DNA of 39,931 bases from Alphaproteobacteria bacterium casp-alpha6 (GTDB lineage Bacteria; Pseudomonadota; Alphaproteobacteria; Rhodobacterales; Rhodobacteraceae). The position numbers and the translations under genes were made by a program. This document shows, in pieces, positions 16,885 to 26,311 of the stretch. The notes under the pieces are model-generated. The model saw nothing but the letters and a program-made list of their open reading frames with translations. It did no database searches and had not been told where the DNA came from. Where the stretch lies: contig LFER01000004.1 in NCBI GenBank assembly GCA_001510135.1, positions 1 through 39,931 on the forward strand, in the 5' to 3' direction. Within the stretch, counting starts at the first letter, position 1, and each line of letters opens with the position of its first letter.

Positions 16885-17772
16885 ATGGATTCATATGCTA
16901 ACAGATATCTTACAACAAAGGAACTTGCCCAGCTTTTGCGGCTTGGGGAACGCAAAGTATATGACCTCGCCTCCAGTGGGGATATCCCATGTGTACGCGC
17001 GGTCGGCAAACTGCTGTTTCCCCGTGATGCCATCGATGCGTGGCTAAGCCAGACCCACGGCGGCCCAAGGCCCATCTCAAAAAATCAGTTTCCAGACGTA
17101 ATGGTAGGCAGCCACGATCCACTTTTGGATTGGGCTCTTTTACAATCTGATTGCGGTCTGGCGCGCTTTTTTGGCGGAAGCAATGAAGGGTTGGAACGTT
17201 TCGTAAAGAAAAATGCCTCTGTCTGCGCGTTGAGCATCCATGAAGACGAAGGCTGGAACTCTACAACAGTGGCCACGCGCTTTGCCAACCAGCCAATTGT
17301 AATGATGGAGTTTTGCAAACGGGAGAGAGGTCTAATCGTATCTCATGGGAATGCACCGTCCATCACAACCATCAGTGATCTCAAACGCCGGCGCATCGCA
17401 CGCAGACACGAAAACTCCACCAGCCAGCGCCATCTTGAGGCGCTTTTAAGAGAGGCAGGCATCGATACCAAACTGGCGTTTGCGGCTCAAAAAGTCTGCC
17501 GTGACGATGAGGAACTCGCGATGGCCGTGAAATCAGGTCATGCTGAGGCGGCCTTGGGATTGAGGTCAATGGCAGAAAAATATGGGCTCAGCTTTGTGCC
17601 GCTTTTTCAAGAACGCTTTGATCTGCTCGTCTGGCATGTGATGTGGTTTGAACCGCCATTTCAAAAATTCCTCAAATTTTGTCAAAGTGAGGCCTTTTAT
17701 GAACAGGCAAAGACACTTGTGGGTTATGATGTGTCGCAGTTCATGACAGTTCACTTCAACACGTCGCACTAA
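16885..17772 (+). CDS. HTH regulator with periplasmic-binding-protein-like sensor domain
   Basis: A 295-residue cytoplasmic protein with two parts. Residues 8-55 form an excisionase/MerR-like helix-turn-helix (YLTTKELAQLLRLGERKVYDL, read as YLTTKELAQLL then RLGERKVYDLAS, ending with LLFPRDAIDAWL). Residues about 70-290 resemble the substrate-binding domain of molybdate/tungstate-type proteins. There is no signal peptide, so it cannot be the transporter's own binding protein. It converges on the TupC-like ATPase gene, 98 bp apart, and probably senses the oxyanion to control that transporter; this is inference. ATG 16885 was chosen over a TTG nine codons upstream; neither has a strong ribosome site. 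Confidence 0.78.
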   Translation: MDSYANRYLTTKELAQLLRLGERKVYDLASSGDIPCVRAVGKLLFPRDAIDAWLSQTHGGPRPISKNQFPDVMVGSHDPLLDWALLQSDCGLARFFGGSNEGLERFVKKNASVCALSIHEDEGWNSTTVATRFANQPIVMMEFCKRERGLIVSHGNAPSITTISDLKRRRIARRHENSTSQRHLEALLREAGIDTKLAFAAQKVCRDDEELAMAVKSGHAEAALGLRSMAEKYGLSFVPLFQERFDLLVWHVMWFEPPFQKFLKFCQSEAFYEQAKTLVGYDVSQFMTVHFNTSH

Positions 17773-17870
17773 TCCGGCGCCAGAGACCATCAAATATATT
17801 TTACAACGAACTCTATTGGGCATTTTCCAGACATGGGCCTGGCAAATGAGAGATCACAACTCTTGGCCGA

Positions 17871-18587
17871 TTACAAAACGCCTGTCAGGGGATGGCCTGC
17901 CAAAAATCGGGTCAGGTCTTCGTTAGATGTCTGCGTTAAAAAAGTCTCTTTGGGATGATGCGCGATGATTTTGCCATCGCGCATAAGAATTAATTCTTCA
18001 CCCAACCGCTCGGCCTGCGCAGCATTATGGGTAACCATAATGACTTTGACACCCTCCTTAATCGCAGTTTGAATCAGTGTTTCGACTTTCACGGCCGCAT
18101 TTGGATCAAGGTGGGCGCAAGGTTCATCAAGAATGATAACCTTAGGCGACAACGCCAGAGCCCGCGCCAGCGCTAAGCGCTGCTGCTCTCCGCCAGACAG
18201 TCGACGCGCGGGACTGTGAAAACGCTTTTCCAACTCCGCCCGTGCCATCCATGTTTTTGCCTGAACCAATGCATTTGCTTTGGACATTCCGCGTGCTTGC
18301 AGTGGAAACATAATATTTTCCAACGCCGTGCGTCGCAACAAAACGGGGCGCTGAAACACCATAGATTGGCTGGACAAATCACGATATTGCTCAGGATATC
18401 GAATGTGTCCGTGATCCGCTTTTAGCAAACCATGTAAGAGTCGTAAGAAGACGCTTTTGCCGGCCCCGTTTGGACCTAAAATCATTGTAGGTGCCTGGGG
18501 AGAAAGGCGCAAAAAGGGAATGGACAAATTGAACGTGCCTGAAAAAGACAGACGCAGGTTCTCGATCTCGATCCCTGACTCAGACAT
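17871..18587 (-). CDS. tupC: Tungstate/molybdate-type ABC transporter ATPase (TupC-like)
   Basis: A 238-residue ABC ATPase. Walker A GPNGAGKS is at 38-45, the Q-loop at MVFQRP, the signature LSGGEQQR at about 149-156, Walker B VIILDEPCAHLD at about 169-180, and the switch histidine in VTHNAAQ. Its start overlaps the end of the permease gene by 8 bp, so they form one unit. Assignment to tungstate rather than molybdate or another oxyanion rests on resemblance of the pair to TupBC and on the neighbouring sensor-like regulator and molybdoenzyme; it is not proved by motifs. Confidence 0.85.
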   Translation of the reverse strand: MSESGIEIENLRLSFSGTFNLSIPFLRLSPQAPTMILGPNGAGKSVFLRLLHGLLKADHGHIRYPEQYRDLSSQSMVFQRPVLLRRTALENIMFPLQARGMSKANALVQAKTWMARAELEKRFHSPARRLSGGEQQRLALARALALSPKVIILDEPCAHLDPNAAVKVETLIQTAIKEGVKVIMVTHNAAQAERLGEELILMRDGKIIAHHPKETFLTQTSNEDLTRFLAGHPLTGVL

Positions 18588-19287
18588 GCATATCCTCCCG
18601 CCGTTGCATACCGATGAGCGAGAGTGCCCCGTTCACCAATATCGCCAAGAGGATCAAAATTACACCAAGTGCCAAAGCAAGAGACAGGTTTCCTTTGGAA
18701 GTTTCCAAAGCAATCGAGGTCGTCATCACGCGGGTATAATGGCTAATATTGCCCCCGACGATCATGACAGCGCCAACCTCTGCTATTGCGCGACCAAATC
18801 CGGCCAAAAGCGCTGTCAGCAGCATGAACCGCGCTTCCCAAAGCAGCGCATTTACGGTTTGAAATTGGCTCAGACGAAAAGAGGCGAATTGATCACGGTA
18901 CTCCTCATGGAGCGTTTTCAGAATGGTTCGGCTGAGCGCCGCAATAATGGGTGCGATCAGAAGCGTTTGGGCTATGATCATCGCAGTTGGCGTATAAAGC
19001 AGGCCAAGAATACCCAATGGGCCAGATTTTGATAGCATGAGATAAACACAGAGTCCCACCACCACTGGAGGCAAGCCCATCAACGCATTGACCAAGACGA
19101 TTAGAACAGGTCGTCCCCAGAATTTCTTGATCGCCAGCAAAGCGCCCAATGGAATACCAATGAGGGCTGCAAAAAATACTGCCGTGAGCGACACCTGCAA
19201 CGACAAGCCGACTATGCCCCAGAGCGTCGGATCTGCCGAGAGGATCATTTGGAGCGCGGATGCGAAGGCCTCTGAAAAACTTTCCAT
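18580..19287 (-). CDS. tupB: Tungstate/molybdate-type ABC transporter permease (TupB-like)
   Basis: A 235-residue inner-membrane permease with five or six hydrophobic helices and the EAA loop EARFMLLTALLAGFGRAIAEVGAVM at about 150-175 (quoted in two parts: EARFMLLTALLAGFG, RAIAEVGAVM), which couples to the ATPase. LPPVVVGL in the middle is typical of TupB and ModB relatives. The gene overlaps tupC by 8 bp. The binding protein gene tupA, which usually precedes tupB, is absent: only 89 bp separate it from the molybdoenzyme gene upstream. Either tupA is elsewhere or another binding protein is shared. Confidence 0.84.
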   Translation of the reverse strand: MESFSEAFASALQMILSADPTLWGIVGLSLQVSLTAVFFAALIGIPLGALLAIKKFWGRPVLIVLVNALMGLPPVVVGLCVYLMLSKSGPLGILGLLYTPTAMIIAQTLLIAPIIAALSRTILKTLHEEYRDQFASFRLSQFQTVNALLWEARFMLLTALLAGFGRAIAEVGAVMIVGGNISHYTRVMTTSIALETSKGNLSLALALGVILILLAILVNGALSLIGMQRREDMHV

Positions 19288-19376
19288 AAAGGATCATTTA
19301 CCAAAACATGGGACAAAGTCCATTTTTCAATGCGTTATCGGGTTTGACACTGGTCCTGCGTTGATTTCCTAGTCGC

Positions 19377-21659
19377 CTAGGATGCGTGCAGCATGTCCCA
19401 GACCCGCAAAGGGGTAAAGGGCATGTCGGCTTGGCGCACGCCTTTGTCCCAAAGCGCGTCCTGCACGGCATTGGCGACAGCCGCCAAAGCGCCAACCGTG
19501 CCGGCCTCTCCGCAACCTTTGACGCCCATGGCATTGGCCGTCGACGGTACGGGTTCCGTTTCAAAGGACATAAAGGGCACATCTTTCGCCCGTGGCAATC
19601 CATAATCCATAAAAGAGGCGGTCAGAAGCTGACCATTGTCGTCATAGACAACATGTTCATTAATCGCCTGACCGATCCCTTGGGCGACCCCGCCATGTAC
19701 TTGACCTTCGACTAGCATAGGGTTGAACAGGTTGCCAAAATCATCCACCACAGTATAGCGGTCAACACGAACAACGCCGGTTTCCGGATCAATCTCAACT
19801 TCTGCCACATGAGCCCCATTTGGGAAGGAACGCGCTTCCAGCTCTGCTGTCGCCTCATGGCTCAAAAGATCATGCCGTCCATCAAGGCGTGCCATCTCTG
19901 CACAGTCCAACATGCTTGGCGTCAGGTTGGAACCCGCTATTCGGAAGGTTTCATCATCAAAATGAATGCCGTCTTCCGCTATATCAAATTTCTCGGACAA
20001 ATAGGCGCTGAAGGCCTCTATCATCGTGCCGACAGTGACAAGGGTTGCATTGTTTTGCACCGTGGCAGAGCGCGATCCCCCTGTGCCACCGCCCGTTGCA
20101 ATACGGTCGCTGTCCCCCTGAATGACCCTGATAGCCTCATAGGGAATGCCAGTTTGATCCGCCAGAAATTGGGCGTAGGTCGTCTCATGCCCCTGTCCGT
20201 TGGACTGCGTGCCGACGAAAATGTCCACTGAGCCGTCATCGTTAAAGGCAACCTTGGCTGTCTCACTTGGTGCACCAAGAATGCTCTCGATGTAGTAGCA
20301 AAGTCCTTGCCCCCGCAGTTTGCCCGCGCTCAGGCTTTTCGCCTTGCGCGCGGCATAACCTGCCACATCGGCCGACTGTTCAGCGCGCGAAAGGACCCTT
20401 GCAAAATCCCCGACATCATATGTCTCACCCGTGGTCGTGGTGTAAGGAAAGGCTTCCTTGGCTATAAAGTTCTTTCGCCGAAGTTCCCATGGGTCAATAC
20501 CCAGTTCCCGCGCGGCCCGGTCAATAACGCGTTCCAGTACATAAATCGCCTCTGGTCGCCCCGCGCCCCGATATGCATCCACCTGCGTGGTATTGGTATA
20601 AACACCTTTGACGTTCAACCAGCTTGTCTGCACATCATAGGTGCCCATTAGAACTTTGGAGAAAAGGACCGTTTGTATGTTCTGGGCGACTTGGGAATTA
20701 TAGGCCCCAAGGTTACAGACCGTATTCACCCGATATGCGGTGATTTTGTAATTTTCATCAAACGCCAGCTCTGCAACCGACACGAGGTCGCGGCCGGAAT
20801 TATCGCTCAGCATCGCTTCGGTGCGTTCCGAATACCACCTCACGGGCCGTTTTAGGACCATAGCGGCATGGGAACAGAGATAGGTTTCGGGATACATCAT
20901 CGCCTTCATCCCGAACCCGCCACCCACATCGGGATTTGTGACGCGGACATTTTCAGCGTCCAGCTTAAGAACTTTGGCAAGACTGGTCTTTGCCCCCCAA
21001 ACGCCCTGACCATTCACACATGTATGAAGCCGCGCACCGTCCCATTCTGCATAACACCCTCTCGGTTCAAGAGAATTTGCGATAATACGGTTGTCCACCA
21101 CCTCGAGGGTCACATGATGAGCCGCCGAAGCAAAAGCGGCTTGCGTCGCGTCTTCATCCCCCATAGCCCAATCAAAGGCAAGGTTTGCAGGTACATCTTC
21201 ATGCAATGCCTCACCACCCGGCGCAAGCTCCAGATGGACCGGCAATTCATCTATGTCATACAGAACCATCTCACCTGCATCCCGCGCCGCATCAAGGGTA
21301 TCTGCAACAATGAATGCGATCGGTTCACCGACAAAACGCACCCTGTCTTTCGCAAGAATGGGGCGAAAGGGCGCCGCCCCTTTGGTGCCATCCCGATTGG
21401 GTACCCGCATGGCGTCCATGCCGTCTGTAACCCCCGCAGCCACAAGATCCTCAAAACCGATCGCCATATGCACACCTGCAGCGTGGCGTGCATCTTCAAG
21501 ATCAAGTTTGGAAATTTTTCCATGTGCGACTGAGGAACGCACCACATAGCCAAACAATGCGCCCTCCGGCACGATATCATCCACGTACTGCCCATGACCC
21601 GTCAGAAACCGAAGGTCTTCTCTGCGTCGAACTGGTTGGCTTTTGCCGAATTTTTCCAT
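19377..21659 (-). CDS. Form II CoxL-like molybdopterin-binding subunit (xanthine dehydrogenase family)
   Basis: A 760-residue large subunit of the molybdenum hydroxylase family. The domain order is normal: the first hammerhead-type domain (VRRREDLRFLTGHGQYVDD) and then the molybdopterin-cytosine-dinucleotide-binding domain. The active-site loop AYRGAGR at 362-368 is the form II (BMS) type, not the AYxCSFR of true CO dehydrogenase. The catalytic glutamate Glu718 is in GCGEAG. Medium (FAD) and small (2Fe-2S) partner subunits are not adjacent, so this is an orphan in the window. The AGGA site 8 nt upstream supports the ATG. It lies upstream of tupB on the same strand, 89 bp away. Its substrate is unknown; CO oxidation is unlikely on motif grounds. 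Confidence 0.9.
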   Translation of the reverse strand: MEKFGKSQPVRRREDLRFLTGHGQYVDDIVPEGALFGYVVRSSVAHGKISKLDLEDARHAAGVHMAIGFEDLVAAGVTDGMDAMRVPNRDGTKGAAPFRPILAKDRVRFVGEPIAFIVADTLDAARDAGEMVLYDIDELPVHLELAPGGEALHEDVPANLAFDWAMGDEDATQAAFASAAHHVTLEVVDNRIIANSLEPRGCYAEWDGARLHTCVNGQGVWGAKTSLAKVLKLDAENVRVTNPDVGGGFGMKAMMYPETYLCSHAAMVLKRPVRWYSERTEAMLSDNSGRDLVSVAELAFDENYKITAYRVNTVCNLGAYNSQVAQNIQTVLFSKVLMGTYDVQTSWLNVKGVYTNTTQVDAYRGAGRPEAIYVLERVIDRAARELGIDPWELRRKNFIAKEAFPYTTTTGETYDVGDFARVLSRAEQSADVAGYAARKAKSLSAGKLRGQGLCYYIESILGAPSETAKVAFNDDGSVDIFVGTQSNGQGHETTYAQFLADQTGIPYEAIRVIQGDSDRIATGGGTGGSRSATVQNNATLVTVGTMIEAFSAYLSEKFDIAEDGIHFDDETFRIAGSNLTPSMLDCAEMARLDGRHDLLSHEATAELEARSFPNGAHVAEVEIDPETGVVRVDRYTVVDDFGNLFNPMLVEGQVHGGVAQGIGQAINEHVVYDDNGQLLTASFMDYGLPRAKDVPFMSFETEPVPSTANAMGVKGCGEAGTVGALAAVANAVQDALWDKGVRQADMPFTPLRVWDMLHAS

Positions 21660-21895
21660 CTGATTTTTCCTGCTATGCCCTATTTGGCGATTTGTCCCAG
21701 ACGTAATCTTTCACGCCAGAATGTCCACCCGTACATGACCCAATTTAACAAGAAATAGAGAGAAAAAGTTCGGCGCAATATGCTGTCTGCCACGTCAAAA
21801 TGCGACATGATCGGCGCTGAAGGAGTCGGAAGGGTACTTTTCAAAGTTCTCAAAGCCATTAAACTGCATTCAAAGCTTTTAGAAGGTGCAGCCCT

Positions 21896-22498
21896 ATGGA
21901 TCACGTGAAATTCACTCAAATGAAAGATGGCGACAAAGAAGATTATGCCTTTCTCACCGAACATGAGGTGGAATTCACCAAAGGTACGGCAGATCGTCTT
22001 TTAAGCGCTATGGTCGATCTGGACAAAGGGCTGTCAGGATATCAAGTGACCCGCCTTGGTCATTCTATCCAATCCGCCACCCGTGCCCTCAACGACGGGG
22101 CCGATGTGGATTGGATCGTTTCCGCTCTTTTGCATGACATCGGGGACATCTATGCGCCCTATAACCACGATGAATATGCAGCCGCAATCCTGCGCCCTTT
22201 TGTACGCGAACAATGTGCTTGGGTTGTGGAAAAACACGGGGATTTCCAGATGGTCTATTATGGGCATCATGTGGGGGGTAATCCGAACAAACGTGACGCT
22301 TTCAAGGGTCACCCGTATTTCGACGATTGCGCAGAATTCTGTGAACGCTGGGATCAATCCAGTTTCGATCCAAATTACAACAGTAAACCGCTGTCATTTT
22401 TTACCGGCATGGTGCAAGAGGTCTTTTCCCGCACTCCCTATGATCCGGATGTCATCCGTGCAGGCCAGCGCGAACCATTGGTGACAAAAACCCCCTGA
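21896..22498 (+). CDS. HD-domain protein, PhnZ-like diiron oxygenase candidate
   Basis: A 200-residue HD-domain protein. Metal-ligand candidates are His in LGHSIQSATRAL, the HD pair in LLHDIGDIYAPYNHDEYAA with the extra His in that run, and histidines in YYGHHVGG; the final aspartate is in ERWDQSSFDP. This arrangement resembles PhnZ and related mixed-valent diiron oxygenases (phosphonate or inositol-oxygenase-like) more than HD phosphodiesterases. PhnY-like partners and other phosphonate genes are absent here, so the substrate is open. AGAAGG precedes the ATG. It is divergent from the CoxL-like gene and followed 96 bp later by valS. Confidence 0.75.
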   Translation: MDHVKFTQMKDGDKEDYAFLTEHEVEFTKGTADRLLSAMVDLDKGLSGYQVTRLGHSIQSATRALNDGADVDWIVSALLHDIGDIYAPYNHDEYAAAILRPFVREQCAWVVEKHGDFQMVYYGHHVGGNPNKRDAFKGHPYFDDCAEFCERWDQSSFDPNYNSKPLSFFTGMVQEVFSRTPYDPDVIRAGQREPLVTKTP

Positions 22499-22594
22499 TC
22501 GTCCTTTGCACATCTTTTATCCCATTCTTGGCTTTTCCTTTCCGCAAGAAAAAGCTAAGTGCCTGTGACATTTTAGCGAAGACGGGACAGGGCC

Positions 22595-25498
22595 ATGGCA
22601 CTGGATAAAAATTTTGACGCCGCAAGCGCGGAAAAACGCATTTATGACATGTGGGAAAGCTCGGGCTGTTTCGCGGCGGGCGCCAACAAAAGCCGTGACG
22701 AAACGTTCTGTATTATGCTGCCTCCTCCCAATGTGACCGGTCACCTGCATGTTGGGCATGCATTTAACCATACGCTGATGGATATTCTGACCCGTTGGAA
22801 ACGGATGCAGGGCTTTGACACGCTCTGGCAACCGGGCCTTGATCACGCAGGCATTGCAACACAGTTGATGGTCGAAAAACAAATGGCCGCGGACGGGGAA
22901 ACGCGCAAACGTTCCGAAATGCCGCGAGGTGAATTTCTGGCCAAAGTCTGGGCCTGGAAAGGCGACAAAGGGGGTGTCATCGAACAACAGGCTAGACGCC
23001 TTGGTGACAGTATGGATTGGTCGCGTTCCGCCTTTACCATGTCAGGCGCAGAAACCGCGCCAGCCGGTGAAAAGCCGGGCAACTTTCATGATGCGGTGCT
23101 TAAGGTTTTTGTTGAGATGTATAACAAAGGCCTTATTTATCGCGGCAAACGATTGGTCAATTGGGATCCCCATTTTGAAACCGCCATTTCGGACCTTGAA
23201 GTCGAAAATACCGAAGTCGACGGCCATATGTGGCATTTCAAATATCCTCTCGCCAACGGGCAAACCTATGAATATGTCGAAAAAGACGAGGACGGGAATG
23301 TCACCCTGCGCGAAACACGCGATTACATTTCCATTGCCACCACACGCCCTGAAACCATGCTTGGCGATGGGGCGGTTGCAGTTCATCCATCTGATGAACG
23401 ATATGCGCCAATTATCGGCAAACTCTGCGAGATTCCCGTCGGCCCGAAAGAGCATCGCCGCCTTATCCCGATCATCACGGATCCCTACCCAGATCCCACA
23501 TTTGGCTCTGGCGCAGTGAAAATCACCGGCGCGCATGATTTTAACGACTATCAGGTCGCCAAACGCGGTGGCATTCCGATGTATAATCTGATGGACACCA
23601 AAGGGGCGATGCGCGCAGACGGCAAACCCTATGCTGAGGAAGCCAAGATCGCCCAAGCCATCGCAAATGGCACGCAAAGCTTTGACGAAGAGATGATCGC
23701 CGCGCTGAACCTTGTGCCCGATGAATACCGCGGATTGGATCGCTTTGAGGCCAGAAAACGCGTTGCTGCCGCGATCACGGCCGAGGGCAACGCCGTCATG
23801 GTTCCAAATCCCGAGGCTGACGAAGACGGGCAAGCCGAGCTGATCCCATATGTCGAAGACAAACCGATCATGCAGCCCTTTGGCGACCGCTCAAAAGTGG
23901 TGATCGAACCCATGCTTACCGACCAATGGTTTGTGGACAGCGAAAAAATCGTTGGCCCCGCGCTCGATGCGGTGCGTTCGGGTGAAATCAAGATTTTGCC
24001 AGAAAGCGGTGAAAAGGTTTATTTTAACTGGCTTGAAAATATTGAACCCTGGTGTATTTCCCGCCAGCTTTGGTGGGGGCATCAGATCCCTGTATGGTAT
24101 GATGAAGCAGGCAATCAATATTGCGCCGAAAACGAAGCCGCGGCACAAAAGATGGCCGGCGCAGGCGTGACGCTTACCCGTGATCCGGATGTCTTGGATA
24201 CATGGTTTTCCTCTGGCCTTTGGCCCATCGGAACGCTGGGGTGGCCCGAACAGACAGAAGAACTTCAGCGGTATTTTTCAACCGATGTGTTGATCACCGG
24301 ACAGGATATTTTGTTCTTCTGGGTCGCGCGCATGATTATGATGCAGCTCGCTGTCGTCGATGAGATCCCATTCCATACCGTTTACCTCCATCAGCTGGTG
24401 CGCGATGCGAAGGGTGAAAAAATGTCCAAAACGCGGGGCAATGTGATTGATCCCTTGGAAATGATTGATTCTTATGGCGCCGATGCGCTTCGCATGTCCA
24501 ATGCGGCTATGGCAGCTTTGGGCGGGGTTTTGAAAATCTCTGAGGAACGGATCAAAGGATACCGAAATTTCGGCACAAAGCTTTGGAATGCCGCACGTTT
24601 CGCAGAATTGCACGAGGCCTATTCCGCGCCCTCCCTTGGACAAACACCTGATGTCGCGGCTCTTAAGGAACCGCTCAACAAATGGATCGTAGGTGAGACC
24701 GCAAAGATCCGCGTGAGTGTTGACGACGCCCTCCATGCATATCGCTTCAATGATGCCGCCAATGCGCTTTATGCCTTTGTCTGGGGAAAGGTCTGTGACT
24801 GGTTTGTCGAATTTTCAAAACCTCTCCTCAACGGCGAGGACAAAGAAGCCAAAGACGAAACACGCGCCACGATGGCTTGGGTCCTTGATCAATGTCTGAT
24901 CCTACTCCACCCGTTTATGCCGTTCATCACAGAGGAACTTTGGGGCAACATGACGGGTCGCGCTAAAATGCTCGTCCATGCGGATTGGCCGGCCTACGGC
25001 TCAGAACTGATCGATACAGATGCAGATCATGAAATGAATTGGGTCATTTCTTTGATCGAAGAAATTCGTTCTGTTCGCATGCAAATGCACGTCCCTGCGG
25101 GAGCCAAAATCCTGATGCTGTCCACGGGGATGGACGCGGCAGCGACATCCGCATGGCAACACAACGAGATCCTTATCAAACGCCTTGCTCGGATTGCACA
25201 ACTGGATGATGTGGCAAGCTTCCCAAAAGGATGCGCAACGGTTGCCTCTGCTGGGGCGAGTTTTGGGCTTCCTCTGGCAGGGATCATCGATATCGCAGAA
25301 GAAAAAGCGCGCCTGCAAAAGTCTATCGACAAATTGGCCAAAGAGCTAGGTGGACTGCGCGGACGCGTGAACAATCCGAAATTTGTCGAAAGTGCCCCTG
25401 AAGACGTCGTCGAAGAAACGCGTGCCAACCTTGCCCTGCGCGAAGCTGAGGACGCGCAGCTTCGCGCGGCTCTGGCCCGATTGGCAGAGCTTGGCTAG
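22595..25498 (+). CDS. valS: Valyl-tRNA synthetase
   Basis: Charges tRNA-Val. At 967 residues it has the full class Ia plan: HIGH signature HVGH at 52-55 within [14 protein letters not shown], the editing (CP1) domain around 180-400, the KMSKS-type loop KMSKT at 609-613, the anticodon-binding helical domain and a C-terminal coiled-coil arm (about 905-967). Threonine in place of the last serine of KMSKS is a tolerated variant. The gene is on the plus strand and its stop lies close before trmB, with which it may be co-transcribed. Confidence 0.98.
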   Translation: MALDKNFDAASAEKRIYDMWESSGCFAAGANKSRDETFCIMLPPPNVTGHLHVGHAFNHTLMDILTRWKRMQGFDTLWQPGLDHAGIATQLMVEKQMAADGETRKRSEMPRGEFLAKVWAWKGDKGGVIEQQARRLGDSMDWSRSAFTMSGAETAPAGEKPGNFHDAVLKVFVEMYNKGLIYRGKRLVNWDPHFETAISDLEVENTEVDGHMWHFKYPLANGQTYEYVEKDEDGNVTLRETRDYISIATTRPETMLGDGAVAVHPSDERYAPIIGKLCEIPVGPKEHRRLIPIITDPYPDPTFGSGAVKITGAHDFNDYQVAKRGGIPMYNLMDTKGAMRADGKPYAEEAKIAQAIANGTQSFDEEMIAALNLVPDEYRGLDRFEARKRVAAAITAEGNAVMVPNPEADEDGQAELIPYVEDKPIMQPFGDRSKVVIEPMLTDQWFVDSEKIVGPALDAVRSGEIKILPESGEKVYFNWLENIEPWCISRQLWWGHQIPVWYDEAGNQYCAENEAAAQKMAGAGVTLTRDPDVLDTWFSSGLWPIGTLGWPEQTEELQRYFSTDVLITGQDILFFWVARMIMMQLAVVDEIPFHTVYLHQLVRDAKGEKMSKTRGNVIDPLEMIDSYGADALRMSNAAMAALGGVLKISEERIKGYRNFGTKLWNAARFAELHEAYSAPSLGQTPDVAALKEPLNKWIVGETAKIRVSVDDALHAYRFNDAANALYAFVWGKVCDWFVEFSKPLLNGEDKEAKDETRATMAWVLDQCLILLHPFMPFITEELWGNMTGRAKMLVHADWPAYGSELIDTDADHEMNWVISLIEEIRSVRMQMHVPAGAKILMLSTGMDAAATSAWQHNEILIKRLARIAQLDDVASFPKGCATVASAGASFGLPLAGIIDIAEEKARLQKSIDKLAKELGGLRGRVNNPKFVESAPEDVVEETRANLALREAEDAQLRAALARLAELG

Positions 25499-25508
25499 GG
25501 TTGCAAAG

Positions 25509-26246
25509 ATGGGCGCGCGACCGCATGATTCAGGTGGCCCGTGGCGGAATTTCTACGGGCGCATCAAAGGCAAAACCATGAATAAGGTTCAGCAGGTCAG
25601 GCTCGAGACGCAGTTGAAGAGCCTCTCTCCTGGACCCGTCGGTTACGAGGAAAACCCCCATCGCACGCCCCTTGATCCAAGTGCTATCTTTGGCGGTAAA
25701 GAGATTTGGCTAGAAATCGGTTTCGGCGGGGGCGAACACATTGCCCATCAGGCAAAAAATAATCCCGATGTGGGCTTTATCGGATGCGAACCTTTTGTGA
25801 ACGGTGTTGCCAGGCTGCTGGGCAAAATCGAAAGAGAAGACATCACAAACATCCGTATATATCCCGGTGATGTGCGGGACCTTTTTGATGTTTTACCTGA
25901 AAACTCCATCACCAAAGCCTTTTTACTTTATCCCGATCCCTGGCCCAAAAAACGCCACCACAGACGCCGTTTTGTGACGCCAGATCACCTTTGGCCATTG
26001 GCGCGGGTGATGGCGGAAACCTGTGAATTTCGCGTTGCAACAGATATCGAAGATTATGTGCGCCAAACGCTCGAAAATGTTCCAGAGTGCGGTTTTGATC
26101 CGGCAGGTGATCTGCCTGCAACGTGGCATCAATTCTGGCCTGATTGGATATCAACGCGCTACGAACAAAAAGCCCTGCGCGAAGGGCGCGTACCACATTA
26201 TCTGAGCTTCCGGCGCAATGGCAAAGCAGTTCCAGAAGACATCTAA
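25509..26246 (+). CDS. trmB: tRNA (guanine-N7-)-methyltransferase
   Basis: Methylates G46 of tRNAs using S-adenosylmethionine. With the ATG at 25509 the product is 245 residues. The N-terminal RNFYGRIKGK motif is typical of alphaproteobacterial TrmB and supports this start over ATG 25578 and the longer frame from 25383 inside valS. The SAM site is WLEIGFGGGEHIAHQ at about 63-77, and the catalytic LYPDPWPKKRHHRRR segment is at about 139-153. It begins 10 bp after valS, a plausible two-gene tRNA unit. Confidence 0.94.
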   Translation: MGARPHDSGGPWRNFYGRIKGKTMNKVQQVRLETQLKSLSPGPVGYEENPHRTPLDPSAIFGGKEIWLEIGFGGGEHIAHQAKNNPDVGFIGCEPFVNGVARLLGKIEREDITNIRIYPGDVRDLFDVLPENSITKAFLLYPDPWPKKRHHRRRFVTPDHLWPLARVMAETCEFRVATDIEDYVRQTLENVPECGFDPAGDLPATWHQFWPDWISTRYEQKALREGRVPHYLSFRRNGKAVPEDI

Positions 26247-26311
26247 AGCCCATGGACCCTCTGGGCGAGTTGAGTTATCAGACCTGAACAAGACGAACAA
26301 AGGATCCTCAA

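Noticed and set aside
16885-17772. The HTH-binding-domain protein as the missing TupA.
   Set aside because: It has a helix-turn-helix and no signal peptide, so it is cytoplasmic; a periplasmic binding protein must be exported.
20868-21533. A 221-codon plus-strand frame opposite the CoxL-like gene.
   Set aside because: Shadow frame rich in Arg, His and Cys; the molybdoenzyme on the other strand explains the region.
19377-21659. True aerobic CO dehydrogenase large subunit.
   Set aside because: The active-site loop is AYRGAGR (form II) and not AYxCSFR, and coxM and coxS are not adjacent.
23042-23833. A 263-codon minus-strand frame inside valS.
   Set aside because: Shadow frame of valS; no family character or ribosome site.
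24419-24433. KMSKT instead of KMSKS in ValS as a sign of damage.
   Set aside because: Threonine at the last position is a tolerated variation and the rest of the enzyme is intact.
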